From positions 1-39,312 of the forward strand of contig NZ_CAJXPA010000019.1 in assembly GCF_913058035.1 (NCBI RefSeq): a DNA stretch of 39,312 nt. The letters are read 5' to 3'. This document shows positions 26,509 to 36,092 of the stretch, one piece after another. The notes beneath the pieces were generated by a model, which did no database searches, was not told the origin of the DNA, and worked only from the letters and a program-made list of their open reading frames with translations. Position numbers and translations under genes: made by a program. Source of the stretch: an uncultured Paraglaciecola sp. (GTDB lineage: Bacteria; Pseudomonadota; Gammaproteobacteria; Enterobacterales; Alteromonadaceae). Positions within the stretch are counted from its first letter, which is position 1, and every line of letters starts with the position of its first letter.

Positions 26509-26778
26509 TTATTCTTGTAGAATATTTGCTACAGAAGCATATTCGGCTTGATCTTGTGCTTGTTGATCACGCACATTTTCAGCTTCTAACGTATCAGCAG
26601 TCACTAAACCAAGTTCAATTTCACGAAGTGCAATTACAGTGGGCTTATCTGTACCACGTTCTACTAGTGGTTCTTTGCCTTCGATAGCAATTTGGCGAGC
26701 ACGACGAGCAGCCACTAAAACCAAATCAAATCGGTTGCCAATTTTATCTACAGCATCTTCAACTGTTACGCGGGCCAT
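26509..26778 (-). CDS. rpoZ: RNA polymerase omega subunit
   Basis: 89-aa omega subunit, which helps assemble beta-prime and mediates ppGpp site 1 responses. It has the diagnostic start [20 protein letters not shown] and the [23 protein letters not shown] stretch. ATG 26778 has GGAGAT 5 nt upstream. The neighbouring gmk (upstream) and spoT (downstream) are the conserved partners, and rpoZ-spoT is likely one transcript. Confidence 0.97.
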   Translation of the reverse strand: MARVTVEDAVDKIGNRFDLVLVAARRARQIAIEGKEPLVERGTDKPTVIALREIELGLVTADTLEAENVRDQQAQDQAEYASVANILQE

Positions 26779-26881
26779 AATGATCTCCGTCGGGGGTAAT
26801 ATCGAAAAAAGGTCGCATAGTGTACTGGCTAACGTAGCAGTTTAAAAGCTATTTGAACTATAAATGATCGTAAAACGATAA

Positions 26882-27526
26882 TTATGATCCCAATAAATTA
26901 TTAAATAGCTGCTGGTACCGAATAATCTGTTTTTCTTTACGTAAGCGGCGAGTGATCACTATCGCATCTAGCTCAGATAATGCGGCAGAAAAGTTATCGT
27001 TCACCACAATAAAATCGAATTCATGATAATGAGATATTTCTGATACGGCTTTGGTCATACGTTGCTCGATAATCTCGGTTGAATCTTGTCCCCGCTCAGT
27101 CAATCGTCTTTTTAGTTCTTCTTTTGAAGGTGGAGCAACGAAAATGGTCGCAGTGTCGGGTATTTGTGCTTTTACCTGACGAGCGCCTTGCCAATCGATA
27201 TCTAGGAATACATCAATACCTTGCCGCAGAGTATGCTCTATGACTACCTTAGATGTACCGTAATAATGTCCAAATACTTCTGCATGTTCAAAAAAAGCAC
27301 CTTGATCAATCAATGATTCAAATTCTGTGCGATCCACGAAATGATAATGCACTCCATCAATTTCACCGGGTCGTGATGCCCGCGTGGTGTGTGATATAGA
27401 TACTTGCATAGCATTATTATGCGCGTCTGAAGAAAGGTGTTTTTCTAACAACGCTTTGATTAAACTTGATTTTCCCGCACCAGATGGCGCTGCCAATATA
27501 AATAAATTTCCGAGAGTTTGAGGCAT
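26882..27526 (-). CDS. gmk: Guanylate kinase
   Basis: Phosphorylates GMP to GDP with ATP in purine salvage and supply. The 214-aa protein is of standard length. It has the P-loop [15 protein letters not shown] (about 13-27), the GMP-binding stretch [20 protein letters not shown], and the lid region with RLTERGQDS. The start at 27526 fits family alignments, although the upstream ribosome binding site is weak. It is first in the leftward gmk-rpoZ-spoT cluster and is divergent from cyaY, so the promoter should lie at 27527-27660. Confidence 0.96.
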   Translation of the reverse strand: MPQTLGNLFILAAPSGAGKSSLIKALLEKHLSSDAHNNAMQVSISHTTRASRPGEIDGVHYHFVDRTEFESLIDQGAFFEHAEVFGHYYGTSKVVIEHTLRQGIDVFLDIDWQGARQVKAQIPDTATIFVAPPSKEELKRRLTERGQDSTEIIEQRMTKAVSEISHYHEFDFIVVNDNFSAALSELDAIVITRRLRKEKQIIRYQQLFNNLLGS

Positions 27527-27671
27527 TTTTTTATCTTTTAGTGATTAATTATTATGTCGCTAATGATTAGCAATGTTAGCATAATCTTATTATATGAAAT
27601 ATGTCGCAGTAGACCAGTGATAAAACAATCATTAAATTCTACCATCAGATAATTAAACGGGTGAAAGCAAT

Positions 27672-27989
27672 ATGAAAGATAGCCAATATCATCAAATGAC
27701 CGATGACCTGTTAATCGACATTGAAGAAATGCTCGACGAATGTGAAGTCGATATCGATTATGAATCAGCGAGCAGTATACTCACTATGGTTTTCATTAAT
27801 GGTACAAAAATCATTATTAACAAACAGCCTCCTTTACAGCAGTTATGGGTAGCGACTAAATTTAATGGCCATCATTTCAGTTTTCAGGATGACCAATGGA
27901 TAGACGAACGCACAGGAGTAGAGTTTTGGTCGTTTTTGGATGCCGCGGTGTCTAAACAAGCCGAACAAGCTATTACTCTTAAAAAATAG
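27672..27989 (+). CDS. cyaY: Iron donor protein CyaY (bacterial frataxin)
   Basis: 105-aa frataxin homologue that binds iron and modulates the IscS iron-sulphur assembly machine. The acidic first helix (DDLLIDIEEMLDECEVDID), the beta-sheet core (ILTMVFINGTKIIINKQPPL) and the QLWVATKFNGHHF and GVEFWSFLDAAV stretches are diagnostic. ATG 27672 follows a GTGAAAG stretch. It is transcribed away from gmk, and the esterase gene follows after 47 nt. Confidence 0.94.
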   Translation: MKDSQYHQMTDDLLIDIEEMLDECEVDIDYESASSILTMVFINGTKIIINKQPPLQQLWVATKFNGHHFSFQDDQWIDERTGVEFWSFLDAAVSKQAEQAITLKK

Positions 27990-28036
27990 CCTTAGAAAAT
28001 AAGAAAATAAGCCAATAACCCAATGAGATAACATCT

Positions 28037-28708
28037 ATGAGCGAACACGCTTTACCCTATGTTGAAGTTAATCCTAAAAGTCAGGCAAGAGCCACAGTCA
28101 TATGGCTTCATGGTTTAGGGGACTCAGGTAATGGTTTTGCCCCTATTGTGCCTGACCTAAAATTACCTAGTGAACTGGGTATTCGGTTTGTTTTCCCCCA
28201 TGCACCTATGCGACCTGTGACCATCAATAATGGTATGACAATGCGCGCTTGGTATGACATTACCAGCTTGGATTTTAATAACAGAGCAGATAGTCAAGGT
28301 GTGAAAGAGTCATCCGATTTAGTTGCCGATTTAATTAAAAAAGAAATTTCTCAAGGTATTCCGGCAAATAAAATTGTTTTGGCAGGCTTTTCGCAAGGTG
28401 GTGTCATTGCTTTGAACTTAGGCACGCGCTTCGAAAAAACCTTAGCTGGTGTGATGTCTATGTCCAGTTATATGAGTGAGCCAGAAAAGCTTAGTACTGA
28501 GGCACACGATGCAAATAAAAATACGCCAATATTTATAGCACATGGCACCCATGATGATGTAGTACCTATCTTTATGGGCAGCACCGCGTTCAAAGTGTTG
28601 GAAAGTAACGGGTATCAAGCAACTTGGCATGAATATGCGATGCAGCATAATGTGTGTTCGCAACAGTTAGATGATATTTCAAGCTGGTTACAAGAAAAAT
28701 TATGCTGA
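28037..28708 (+). CDS. Alpha/beta-hydrolase carboxylesterase (Abhydrolase_2)
   Basis: 223-aa serine hydrolase of the carboxylesterase/acyl-protein thioesterase-like (phospholipase/carboxylesterase) family. It has the oxyanion motif WLHGLGDSGNGF (about 23-34), the nucleophile elbow GFSQGG (Ser near 118), a catalytic Asp in THDDVVP and a His in the C-terminal segment MQHNVC. There is no signal peptide, so it is cytosolic. The substrate is not determinable; short acyl esters are usual. It lies 47 nt downstream of cyaY in the same direction, so co-transcription is possible. Confidence 0.9.
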   Translation: MSEHALPYVEVNPKSQARATVIWLHGLGDSGNGFAPIVPDLKLPSELGIRFVFPHAPMRPVTINNGMTMRAWYDITSLDFNNRADSQGVKESSDLVADLIKKEISQGIPANKIVLAGFSQGGVIALNLGTRFEKTLAGVMSMSSYMSEPEKLSTEAHDANKNTPIFIAHGTHDDVVPIFMGSTAFKVLESNGYQATWHEYAMQHNVCSQQLDDISSWLQEKLC

Positions 28709-29149
28709 GCTATGTAGATGTGTTGTGTATTTTTTGATTTCGATGGCGCATTTGTAGAATAACGGCAAGACTCAGAGGTTAAGGTATTTGTGATAAGAAT
28801 TAGTTACTGGCCTTCTAAGTTGGGTTGGAAAAATTTATAGCTAATACCGAGGCATAACCACTTTCAGTATTGGCAAACATAATCTGTTTGTCTGAAGCAG
28901 AAAAATTCTGCCTGACGCTTACTTGAAATATTATCTGTGGTGAGTAAAAATCCAAATAAAGAATCGCCATGAGAATAATTGATGTATGTGCAACAACCCA
29001 CCTTTATTTTTTGACCGATGGCACATAACAAAACATTCTTGAGAGTAAGCCACATTATAAATTTGATTGAAATTCAATTTATAATGAAAGAATAATCCAC
29101 CTCATCCGGTTTAATGCAGCAATGATATTATTATTAAACGGAGAAATTA
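28709..29149. other. Intergenic stretch upstream of the YHS-domain gene
   Basis: About 440 nt without a supported gene. The useful element is the inverted repeat at 29053-29086 (listed separately). A 63-codon minus-strand frame here has no signal supporting it. Confidence 0.5.
29053..29086. promoter_or_regulatory. 11-bp inverted repeat upstream of the YHS-domain gene
   Basis: Perfect arms CATTATAAATT and AATTTATAATG separated by 12 nt, ending 63 nt before the ATG at 29150. The position and size suit an operator for a dimeric regulator. No regulator can be named. Confidence 0.4.
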
Positions 29150-29620
29150 ATGAATAAGTTTGTGAAATACCTCAGTATCGTTATATTTACACTTTTTACG
29201 TTACCAGCTTTTGCCCTCAGTGACGCAGTGAACACAGGCATATTTAACGATACCGCGATTGATGGTTACGACACGGTTGCCTATTTTACCGAAAATAAAC
29301 CGGTTGAAGGAAATAAGAAGTTTCAATTTTTATGGCGTGATGCCAATTGGCGTTTTGCTAGCCAAAAGAATCTAAACTTGTTTAAACAAGACCCTGAAAT
29401 GTATGCCGCTCAGTACGGTGGTTATTGCGCATGGGCCATGGCTGGTGGAAAAACTGCTGGGATTGATCCTCAAGCTTGGCACATCGAAGATGGAAAGTTA
29501 TATTTAAATTATAATAAAAGTGTGCAAAAGGATTGGTTTACGACCATGGAAGCAGACATCGTTTCTGCAAATAAAAATTATCCCGAAATTACTGACGTGA
29601 GCAAATTCCAAGGTAACTAA
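29150..29620 (+). CDS. Exported YHS-domain protein
   Basis: 156-aa protein with a cleavable signal (about residues 1-22, ending LPAFA), so it is periplasmic. The mature part is a YHS-type domain: GYDTVAYFTENKPVEG, then FLWRDANWRFASQKNLNLF and MYAAQYGGYCAWAMAGG with one Cys, a pattern common in marine gammaproteobacteria. YHS domains are linked to metal (copper or heme) handling, but no function is proven for this type. ATG 29150 has CGGAG 6 nt upstream. It is followed by a strong terminator at 29641, so it is monocistronic. Confidence 0.88.
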   Translation: MNKFVKYLSIVIFTLFTLPAFALSDAVNTGIFNDTAIDGYDTVAYFTENKPVEGNKKFQFLWRDANWRFASQKNLNLFKQDPEMYAAQYGGYCAWAMAGGKTAGIDPQAWHIEDGKLYLNYNKSVQKDWFTTMEADIVSANKNYPEITDVSKFQGN

Positions 29621-29640
29621 CCATACTTTTAAAAGCAATA

Positions 29641-29665
29641 AGCCCGTTAACCCGGGCTTTTTTTT
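29641..29665 (+). terminator. Intrinsic terminator after the YHS gene
   Basis: Stem AGCCCG / CGGGCT with a 6-nt loop followed by eight Ts, 21 nt after the stop. Clear rho-independent terminator for the rightward YHS gene. Confidence 0.92.
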
Positions 29666-29758
29666 GTCTGCATAAAAGTGCAAAGTAACTACCTAGTCAT
29701 TACGTAATAAGTACATAGTAAGTACCTAGAGCGTTTAATAAGACAACCGGAGAACGTC

Positions 29759-30154
29759 ATGAAAAAATTCACTCAACTATTGATTATTTTATTGTTTGGT
29801 ATATTCAGCCAATTTTCATCTGCACAAGTTGAACGCAGTCAATTGACCAGCAATATAATAAACAAAGAGCCCACCGATAATCTTGAAGGTATCGTGCAAG
29901 GTCAAGACAACGAAATGAAACGCCTTTATTTTTTTACGCAAATCACTGGACTAGAAAACAAGCAAATTATTCACCGCTGGTTGTATGAGGGAAAAGAAAA
30001 AGCGGCGGTGATTTTGAAGATAGGCGGTGATCACTGGCGCACTTATTCAAGTAAACGTGTGCCGAGGTACTGGCAGGGAAAATGGCAAGTACAGGTATGG
30101 CAAGGTGACTTATTGCTAATCAGTCACCACTTTGAGATGAGTTATCCAGATTAA
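29759..30154 (+). CDS. DUF2914-domain exported protein
   Basis: 131-aa protein with an N-terminal signal (about 1-22, ending SSAQ). The rest matches the small DUF2914 beta-domain: RLYFFTQITGLENKQIIHRW, LKIGGDHWRTYSSKRV, and WQGKWQVQVWQGDLL. The function of the family is unknown; it is usually periplasmic or membrane-anchored. ATG 29759 follows CCGGAG with good spacing. It sits between two terminator-like hairpins (29641 and 30175), so it is probably transcribed alone. Confidence 0.85.
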   Translation: MKKFTQLLIILLFGIFSQFSSAQVERSQLTSNIINKEPTDNLEGIVQGQDNEMKRLYFFTQITGLENKQIIHRWLYEGKEKAAVILKIGGDHWRTYSSKRVPRYWQGKWQVQVWQGDLLLISHHFEMSYPD

Positions 30155-30174
30155 ATATGAGTAACAATAACGCC

Positions 30175-30201
30175 ACACTTTTGCGTAACTGAAAAAAGTG
30201 T
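30175..30201 (+). terminator. Stem-loop after the DUF2914 gene
   Basis: Arms ACACTTTT and AAAAGTGT around an 11-nt loop, 20 nt past the stop. It lacks a T-run on the right, so it is a weak terminator candidate. Confidence 0.4.
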
Positions 30202-30347
30202 CGAGATGAGTGATTTAGTACAGTGCTAAAAAATAATTGGGGTTACAACACTTTTTGCCCTCACTCAAAATATGTCTTTAGCCAAGCACTCACACCAGTT
30301 ATCTTTCTGATAACATAGACATCGTTATTTTTTGTTCAGGAAGTTTT

Positions 30348-31277
30348 ATGTCAACACGCATTATACGTATCGCCACACGCAAAAGTGCCTTAGCTTTGTG
30401 GCAAGCTGAATACGTGAAAGCGGCGTTACTTAACGCCCATAATAATTTACAAGTAGAGCTTGTACCTATGAGCACTCAGGGTGACAAGATTTTAGATACC
30501 CCGTTAGCTAAAATTGGTGGTAAAGGTTTATTTATAAAAGAATTAGAAGTGGCAATGACTGAGGGTCGGGCTGATATCGCGGTGCATTCTATGAAAGATG
30601 TGCCTATTGCTTTTCCTGATGGGTTTGGCTTACATGCCATCTGTAAACGTGAAAACCCTTTTGATGCATTTGTATCCAATCATTTCGATTCAATTGAAGA
30701 ATTACCATTAAATGCTGTGGTAGGTACATCTAGCTTGAGACGTCAGTGCCAACTACGTAGATTCAGACCTGATTTGGTGATTAAAGACTTGCGCGGCAAT
30801 GTGAATACCCGATTAGCTAAATTAGATGCGGGTCAATATGACGCTATTATTTTGGCTGCGGCAGGTTTGATCCGATTAGGTATGCGCGAGCGGATCCAGT
30901 CTGAGATGCAGCCTGAATTATCATTACCTGCTGTAGGACAGGGCGCGGTAGGCATCGAATGTCGTAACGATGATGCCGATTTAATTGCGCTGTTAGCGCC
31001 TTTAAATCACCTTGAAACATCTATCAGGATAAGAGCAGAGAGGGCTATGAACGCTAAATTAAATGGCGGCTGCCAAGTACCTATTGGAAGCTTTGCAGAA
31101 TTAGATGGCCAATATATTACTTTACGTGGTCTGGTTGGTTCAGTAGACGGTAAAGTGATGTTACATGCAAAACAAACCGACATTCTAGAAAATGCTCAGC
31201 AGTTGGGCGAACAGGTTGCAGAAATGCTACTTGACCAAGGGGCGGAGGAGATACTCAGTGCTTTGCAAGCCGATTAG
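30348..31277 (+). CDS. hemC: Porphobilinogen deaminase (hydroxymethylbilane synthase)
   Basis: Condenses four porphobilinogens into hydroxymethylbilane in heme synthesis. The 309-aa protein is of standard length. It has the start [19 protein letters not shown], the loop [20 protein letters not shown], the active Asp region [22 protein letters not shown], and the dipyrromethane cofactor Cys in [17 protein letters not shown] 30348 has AGGAAG 5-6 nt upstream. It heads the hemC-hemD-hemX-hemY unit; hemD starts 3 nt after its stop. Confidence 0.97.
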   Translation: MSTRIIRIATRKSALALWQAEYVKAALLNAHNNLQVELVPMSTQGDKILDTPLAKIGGKGLFIKELEVAMTEGRADIAVHSMKDVPIAFPDGFGLHAICKRENPFDAFVSNHFDSIEELPLNAVVGTSSLRRQCQLRRFRPDLVIKDLRGNVNTRLAKLDAGQYDAIILAAAGLIRLGMRERIQSEMQPELSLPAVGQGAVGIECRNDDADLIALLAPLNHLETSIRIRAERAMNAKLNGGCQVPIGSFAELDGQYITLRGLVGSVDGKVMLHAKQTDILENAQQLGEQVAEMLLDQGAEEILSALQAD

Positions 31278-31280
31278 TCC

Positions 31281-32036
31281 GTGACATTTTTACTCCTTAG
31301 GCCTCAAGCAAAATGCCAAGCCAGTGCACAGGCATTTAAACAGGCCAACTTATCTGCAGTGGCATGTGGTCTGATTGATACGGTTGTCGATGATGACGCT
31401 ATTGGGCACTTACCTGCAAAAATATCTGAATTGTGGAGCCTTGCTGAGCAAAATATCTATGTCATAGTAACTAGCACAGTCGCTGCTCAACAATGTGTGT
31501 TGATGAAAAACCAATGGCCAAGTAATATCTGTTTTTTTGCTGTGGGTGCCAGTACAGGGCGTATTTTAGACGATGCAGGTCTTGCTGTTGTTGTTCCACA
31601 AGAAGCCAGAACAGAGGGTCTGCTTGCCCTTCCTCAGCTTAATCATGTTGATAATCAAAGTGTCATTATTATGAAAGGTTTTGGTGGCAGAGAATTACTC
31701 CATGACACTTTGACCACCCGTGGTGCCAAAGTCACAGAGTGGGAGGTGTATAAACGGATCAAATTAGACTCGCCTGTTTCCACACAAGACTGGCGTGCAA
31801 CGCAAATTCGTTGCATTATTGCTACAAGTGGTGAGGTTATCCAGGCAGCCTTTGATTATTTTGAAGTGAATTGGCTGCAAACATTAAACTGGATAGTGGT
31901 TAGCCAACGAACCGCAGAAATAGCATCTAAAATGGGCGTTACCCAGATAGACATAAGCCGTGATGCCAGTGATCAGGCACTTATTCAATGCGCACAAAAG
32001 TTGGTTACCCGCGCGAGACATTCTTCGGAGTATTAA
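31281..32036 (+). CDS. hemD: Uroporphyrinogen-III synthase
   Basis: Cyclises hydroxymethylbilane to uroporphyrinogen III with ring D inversion. 251 aa, the usual length. Sequence identity in this family is low, but the two-lobe pattern is seen: LLLRPQAKCQASAQAF at the start, VIVTSTVAAQQCV, FFAVGASTGRILDDAG, IIMKGFGGRELLHDTLTTRG and CIIATSGEVIQA. The start is GTG 31281, 3 nt after the hemC stop, with the ribosome binding site GGAGG inside hemC. hemX begins directly after its stop. Confidence 0.9.
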   Translation: MTFLLLRPQAKCQASAQAFKQANLSAVACGLIDTVVDDDAIGHLPAKISELWSLAEQNIYVIVTSTVAAQQCVLMKNQWPSNICFFAVGASTGRILDDAGLAVVVPQEARTEGLLALPQLNHVDNQSVIIMKGFGGRELLHDTLTTRGAKVTEWEVYKRIKLDSPVSTQDWRATQIRCIIATSGEVIQAAFDYFEVNWLQTLNWIVVSQRTAEIASKMGVTQIDISRDASDQALIQCAQKLVTRARHSSEY

Positions 32037-33395
32037 ATGGCAGATAGTCAGGACAAATTAACCCCGTCAAATGAAGCAAAACTTACAGAGTTGAAAAAAC
32101 AAGAGTTGGTAAAACAACAGTCAGAAAAACAACAGTCAGAAAAACAACTACCGAAAGAAAAGACTGCGAGTACCTCAGAAAAAAAAGAGCAGGCTGTAGC
32201 CTCAACGAGTAAAAAAGTAGACAAAGTAGCAACTAAAATTGGCGACACCTCAGTGAAAGAAACGAGCTATAAAAGCGACAAAAATACGGCTGCTTCTCCT
32301 CCCCGTAACCCGACTAATGGCACGACAGGAAAGACCGGTGTGTTATGGTTTTTCACTGTGATTAATTTATTGGTACTGATGGTTATAATCGGTACCGCTT
32401 ATTGGGCATGGCTGCAGTGGCAAACACAAAGTCAGCAACAAGCTACTGTTTTAGCCGCTCAGCAAACGAGCATGGACCAACAGCAGACAAGTATGCTTGA
32501 GCAACAAGACGATATCGCTGAATCTATTGCTGCTAACCAATTAGCGAAAGGTGATTTGGAACAACAAAATCAGGCTATACAAACCAGCATTGTAAGTCTG
32601 ATTGAACAACTTCAGCTCACTAGTGAGCAAGTGCAAACCAATCAGAATAATTTGGCAGATGTATCGGGGCGAAGACCTGCTGATTGGCTATTGGCCGAGG
32701 CCGATTACTTAATCCGTATGGCAGGGCGTAAGCTTTGGTTAGAACATGACGTAAAAACTGCCATCATGATGTTACAGTCTGCCGATAGTCGCATTCAAGA
32801 TCTGGACGACCCTAGTTTGTTACCCATTCGGGAAAGACTAGCAGTGGACTTACAGAACCTGCAGCAAGTCAATCAGGTTTCAACCAGCTCTATTGCATTA
32901 GCCTTAGGTGCCATGCTCAAACAAGTAGATAACTTGCCTTTGGTCTTCTTTAAAAGACCTGATGCAGAATTAGTGGATGAGACTGTCACAGACTCTATCG
33001 ATGACTGGCGCTCCAATTTTGCTCGTAACTGGCAAGAGGCAACAAAAAACTTTTTTAGCTTTAAAAAAGTTATTACCGAAATCAAACCTTTTATGACTGA
33101 ACAGCAACAATGGTTAACCAAAGAACAACTTAAGTTCGCCTTGATGCAAGCACAAATTGCAGCGTTGAAAGAAAACACCACGCTCTATCAACAGTCGTTA
33201 CAAACGGCCTTTAGATTATTGATAGAGTCCTTCGATACTGAAAAAGATAAAGTGAGTCAGTTCACTAACAGCCTGAGTAACTTGCAACAGACAGAGTTTG
33301 AACAGTCCTACCCTGAGCAGTTTAACGTGTCTGCTCCGCTGCAAGATGTAATTGAACAACGCTTAGATAGACGCTTTGTTAACGGAAATAACTAA
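32037..33395 (+). CDS. hemX: HemX family membrane protein
   Basis: 452-aa inner-membrane protein of the HemX family, encoded with hemCD; once annotated as uroporphyrinogen-III methylase, but it lacks that enzyme fold, and its role in the heme pathway is unclear. Residues 1-95 are very polar and Lys/Gln/Ser-rich, with KQQSE tandem units; one membrane helix lies at about 102-125; a Gln-rich coiled coil follows (about 130-205), then the conserved segment RPADWLLAEADYLIRMAGRK. The ATG directly follows the hemD stop, so translation is coupled; hemY starts 3 nt after it. Confidence 0.9.
   Translation: MADSQDKLTPSNEAKLTELKKQELVKQQSEKQQSEKQLPKEKTASTSEKKEQAVASTSKKVDKVATKIGDTSVKETSYKSDKNTAASPPRNPTNGTTGKTGVLWFFTVINLLVLMVIIGTAYWAWLQWQTQSQQQATVLAAQQTSMDQQQTSMLEQQDDIAESIAANQLAKGDLEQQNQAIQTSIVSLIEQLQLTSEQVQTNQNNLADVSGRRPADWLLAEADYLIRMAGRKLWLEHDVKTAIMMLQSADSRIQDLDDPSLLPIRERLAVDLQNLQQVNQVSTSSIALALGAMLKQVDNLPLVFFKRPDAELVDETVTDSIDDWRSNFARNWQEATKNFFSFKKVITEIKPFMTEQQQWLTKEQLKFALMQAQIAALKENTTLYQQSLQTAFRLLIESFDTEKDKVSQFTNSLSNLQQTEFEQSYPEQFNVSAPLQDVIEQRLDRRFVNGNN
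32111..32150. repeat. 15-bp tandem repeats in hemX
   Basis: AAAACAACAGTCAGA occurs twice in tandem (32111-32125 and 32126-32140) followed by a partial third copy, giving KQQSE-type repeats in the disordered N-terminal tail of HemX. Confidence 0.8.
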
Positions 33396-33397
33396 TC

Positions 33398-34588
33398 ATG
33401 AGCCAACTAATTAGAGTTTTCATTGTACTGGTTATTTTACTGATCGCCTTAGTTGTCGCCGCAATAATGTTTGACGACAGTGGTTATGTGATGGTCGAAT
33501 TTAACGGCTGGGTAGTTGAGATGAATGTATGGTCACTCAGCTTGTCATTGATTGCTATTTTTGTTGGCTTAATGTTAGTTAACCTTATTGTTAAATCCTC
33601 GCTTGCAGTCGTTTCTGGCTCGAAAAGTTGGTTAGGCAACTGGGGTGATCGTAAAAAGCAAAAAGTCTTTACCGCCGGTTTGATAGCCTTGGCTGAAACC
33701 AATTATCTACTTGCCAGAGAAAACTTGGACAAAATCACCAATGAAGATTTTGATGGGATCAATTTGTTAGCCGCAGCCGAAGCCGAAGTACAACTGGGTC
33801 AACCTGAACAAGCAAAACATTTTTGGCATATGGCAACGACTTACGAAAAATCTGCGTTAGCAGCTAATTTGTTTTTAATTCGTGATGCTATACAACATCA
33901 CCAGTCAGATAAAGCGATGACACTTATTCATAATTTAAGTGAAAAACAACAAACACAAACTGCTGTATTAAAACTCTGGGCGCAAGCATTGAGCCAAGCA
34001 GGTAGATGGCAAGAATTACAAGACAAACTCAAAAGTTGGAAAAAATCCCTAGGCAGTGACTACGAACCTTTGATGCAACAAGCATCAAAAGGACACTTTG
34101 CTGAAGTCGCCAGTAAAGAGGGCGCTAGCCAACTCAAACAAAATTGGCAGGCGTTACCAGGAGCCACACGTAAAGAGCCTGCGCAACAGTCAGCTTATAT
34201 TCAGCAGTTAATTGAGCAAGGCATGCACACAGACGCTTTAGAAGCCCTGGTAGAATATCAAAAGTCTGTTCCTCATCCACTTTTGATACCGCTGTTTAAA
34301 CAAATTAAATTACCCAATCCTGCGGCAGCCATTAAAAAACTGGAGGGCTGGCTGAAACAAGATCACTTGAATGTGGATTTGTTTTCCGCTTTGGGGCATA
34401 TCGCACATAACTCAAACGACAAGGTATTGGCTGAAAAAGCACTCAGTAAAGCTATTAAATTAGGTAATCGCCAAGAAGATTTAATGCTTATGGCCACTAT
34501 TAAAGAGTCACAAGATAATCATATTCAAGCATTACAATTGTATAAACAAAGTATGGCGTCAGGTGCTAAATATTTTGCAGAAAAATAA
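33398..34588 (+). CDS. hemY: HemY family protein
   Basis: 396-aa inner-membrane protein of the HemY (YhjG-like, TPR) family that follows hemX in gammaproteobacteria; not related to the HemY protoporphyrinogen oxidase of Bacillus. Two N-terminal helices (about 5-25 and 42-65) are followed by a periplasmic or cytoplasmic helical TPR-like region with repeats such as FWHMATTYEKSALAANLFL and LFSALGHIAHNSNDKVLAEK. Function unproven. Start ATG 33398 is 3 nt after the hemX stop. Its end overlaps the first codons of the phosphodiesterase gene by up to 26 nt. Confidence 0.9.
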   Translation: MSQLIRVFIVLVILLIALVVAAIMFDDSGYVMVEFNGWVVEMNVWSLSLSLIAIFVGLMLVNLIVKSSLAVVSGSKSWLGNWGDRKKQKVFTAGLIALAETNYLLARENLDKITNEDFDGINLLAAAEAEVQLGQPEQAKHFWHMATTYEKSALAANLFLIRDAIQHHQSDKAMTLIHNLSEKQQTQTAVLKLWAQALSQAGRWQELQDKLKSWKKSLGSDYEPLMQQASKGHFAEVASKEGASQLKQNWQALPGATRKEPAQQSAYIQQLIEQGMHTDALEALVEYQKSVPHPLLIPLFKQIKLPNPAAAIKKLEGWLKQDHLNVDLFSALGHIAHNSNDKVLAEKALSKAIKLGNRQEDLMLMATIKESQDNHIQALQLYKQSMASGAKYFAEK

Positions 34589-35624
34589 CCTGACTAGGCG
34601 AATATCCGCTATACAGTTATTGTGTTTAAGCTGGCTGGTTATTTTTTTTAGTGGTCAGCTTCAGGCCGATAATGTAATCAGTAAAACAGGTACAAAAAAA
34701 CCTGCTTTTGAACTAGTAGTACTGGGTGACACAGGAGGCATTCAAGACGGTAACCTGAGCGCTTTTTTATTACGTGACATAAATGAACAACATTATATAA
34801 GCTTAGATGCGGGCACGTTAGTGAACGGAATAAACATAGCTCAGCAACACAATGCTTTTGCTGACTTAACCGTTATTCAAGATCCGCAGTGGAGCACCAC
34901 AGGCAATATTTTACGCCAGCATGTAAAAGGGTATTTGATAAGTCATGGGCACTTGGATCATGTAGCAGGTTTACTGATTTCATCCCCTGAAGACAGTGCT
35001 AAACCCATCTACGCATTACCATCGGTGAATCAAACCTTGATAGACACCTACTTTAACTGGAAAGCATGGGCCAACTTTACTAACAAAGGGTTACCCCCAC
35101 GCCTAAACCAATACCAACTCGTGGATTTAGTTCCTAAGCAAAGTCAGACCATTACCGATACCTCATTAAAGGTGACCGCATTTAGTCTCAGTCATCCTTT
35201 AGAATCTACCGCCTTTGTAATAGAAAAAGACCAAGACCTGTTCGTTTATTTAGGTGACACCGGACCCGACCAAGTTGAAAAGCAAGGTAAACTAAAAGCG
35301 TTATGGCAGTATTTAGCACAGCAACTCCAACACAAACATTTGCGAGGCTTAGTCATAGAAGTTTCATTTACCAATCAACGGCCTGACAACCTATTATTTG
35401 GTCATCTCACTCCAAAATGGTTAATTCAAGAACTGACACAGTTCCATACATTAATTGACGACAAATCAAAAATAAAAGACCTACAAGTGATTATTAGCCA
35501 TATCAAATACACCATGAAAAACGGACCTGATCCTCGAGAACAAATTAAACAACAACTCAACCAAGGCAATCTCCTAGGATTTAAATTTGTACTTGCCACT
35601 CAAGGTCAACGATTACATTTGTAA
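34563..35624 (+). CDS. cpdP: Class II 3',5'-cyclic nucleotide phosphodiesterase, exported
   Basis: Metallo-beta-lactamase-fold enzyme of the class II cAMP phosphodiesterase family (as in Vibrio fischeri CpdP and yeast Pde1), which hydrolyses cyclic AMP/GMP. The family motif is SHGHLDHVAGLL (about 126-137), with further metal ligands in LSHPLE and YLGDTGPDQVE, and VIEVSF near 268. A signal-like segment (about 12-35, ending QLQA) places it in the periplasm. The frame opens at GTG 34563, overlapping hemY by 26 nt; TTG 34575 is an alternative start. The hem cluster and this gene may share a transcript, but the functional link is unclear. Confidence 0.88.
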   Translation: MLNILQKNNLTRRISAIQLLCLSWLVIFFSGQLQADNVISKTGTKKPAFELVVLGDTGGIQDGNLSAFLLRDINEQHYISLDAGTLVNGINIAQQHNAFADLTVIQDPQWSTTGNILRQHVKGYLISHGHLDHVAGLLISSPEDSAKPIYALPSVNQTLIDTYFNWKAWANFTNKGLPPRLNQYQLVDLVPKQSQTITDTSLKVTAFSLSHPLESTAFVIEKDQDLFVYLGDTGPDQVEKQGKLKALWQYLAQQLQHKHLRGLVIEVSFTNQRPDNLLFGHLTPKWLIQELTQFHTLIDDKSKIKDLQVIISHIKYTMKNGPDPREQIKQQLNQGNLLGFKFVLATQGQRLHL

Positions 35625-35650
35625 ATCAATGCCAATCAATGTCAATCAAG
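35624..35650. repeat. 10-bp tandem repeats at the cpdP stop
   Basis: AATCAATGCC, AATCAATGTC and the partial AATCAAG follow each other directly, beginning at the last base of the stop codon of the phosphodiesterase gene. Confidence 0.7.
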
Positions 35651-35945
35651 TAAGGAATAAATTTAAATAACATTGGAAAACCTAGAGATTTTCATTAGAA
35701 TCGGCGCTCGCTTAAACAAGCGACCAAGTTGTTGTATATATGACGTATCTTTTAGGTTAGTCAAAAACATGTTCTTGATGAGTGTTACACTACGCCACGG
35801 CGGAAATTAGACATCTTTATCAAGCTGTTTAGTTAGTACTGCGGCATAAAAGCACTGGCTTAATCCACAAGATAAAGCAAAGTCTGCGCCGCCAATTAGT
35901 AACGTTTTAATCTGCATCAGTTCAGCACATGTAAAGTTTATCAAT
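35625..35945. other. Upstream region of tRNA-Arg
   Basis: About 320 nt with no supported gene. It should hold the tRNA promoter. I see no clear -10/-35 pair and no large structure. Confidence 0.45.
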
Positions 35946-36022
35946 GCACCCGTAGCTCAGTTGGATAGAGTATCGGCCTCCGAAGCCGAGGGTCGCGCGT
36001 TCGAATCGCGCCGGGTGCACCA
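35946..36022 (+). tRNA. tRNA-Arg (anticodon CCG)
   Basis: 77-nt tRNA, CCA encoded. Acceptor arms GCACCCG and CGGGTGC pair perfectly; D-arm GCTCAGTTGGATAGAGT is typical; the anticodon stem TCGGC/GCCGA encloses CTCCGAA, so the anticodon is CCG and reads Arg codon CGG; the T-arm is CGCGC-GTTCGAAT-CGCG. It begins an island-like stretch to the right; tRNA-Arg 3' ends are frequent integration sites. Confidence 0.97.
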
Positions 36023-36092
36023 CCTTATCTATATGTCATCAGTTAATTCAACATATCCAAAATTCTCATAATCCAGCATTAATACTGGGCAC

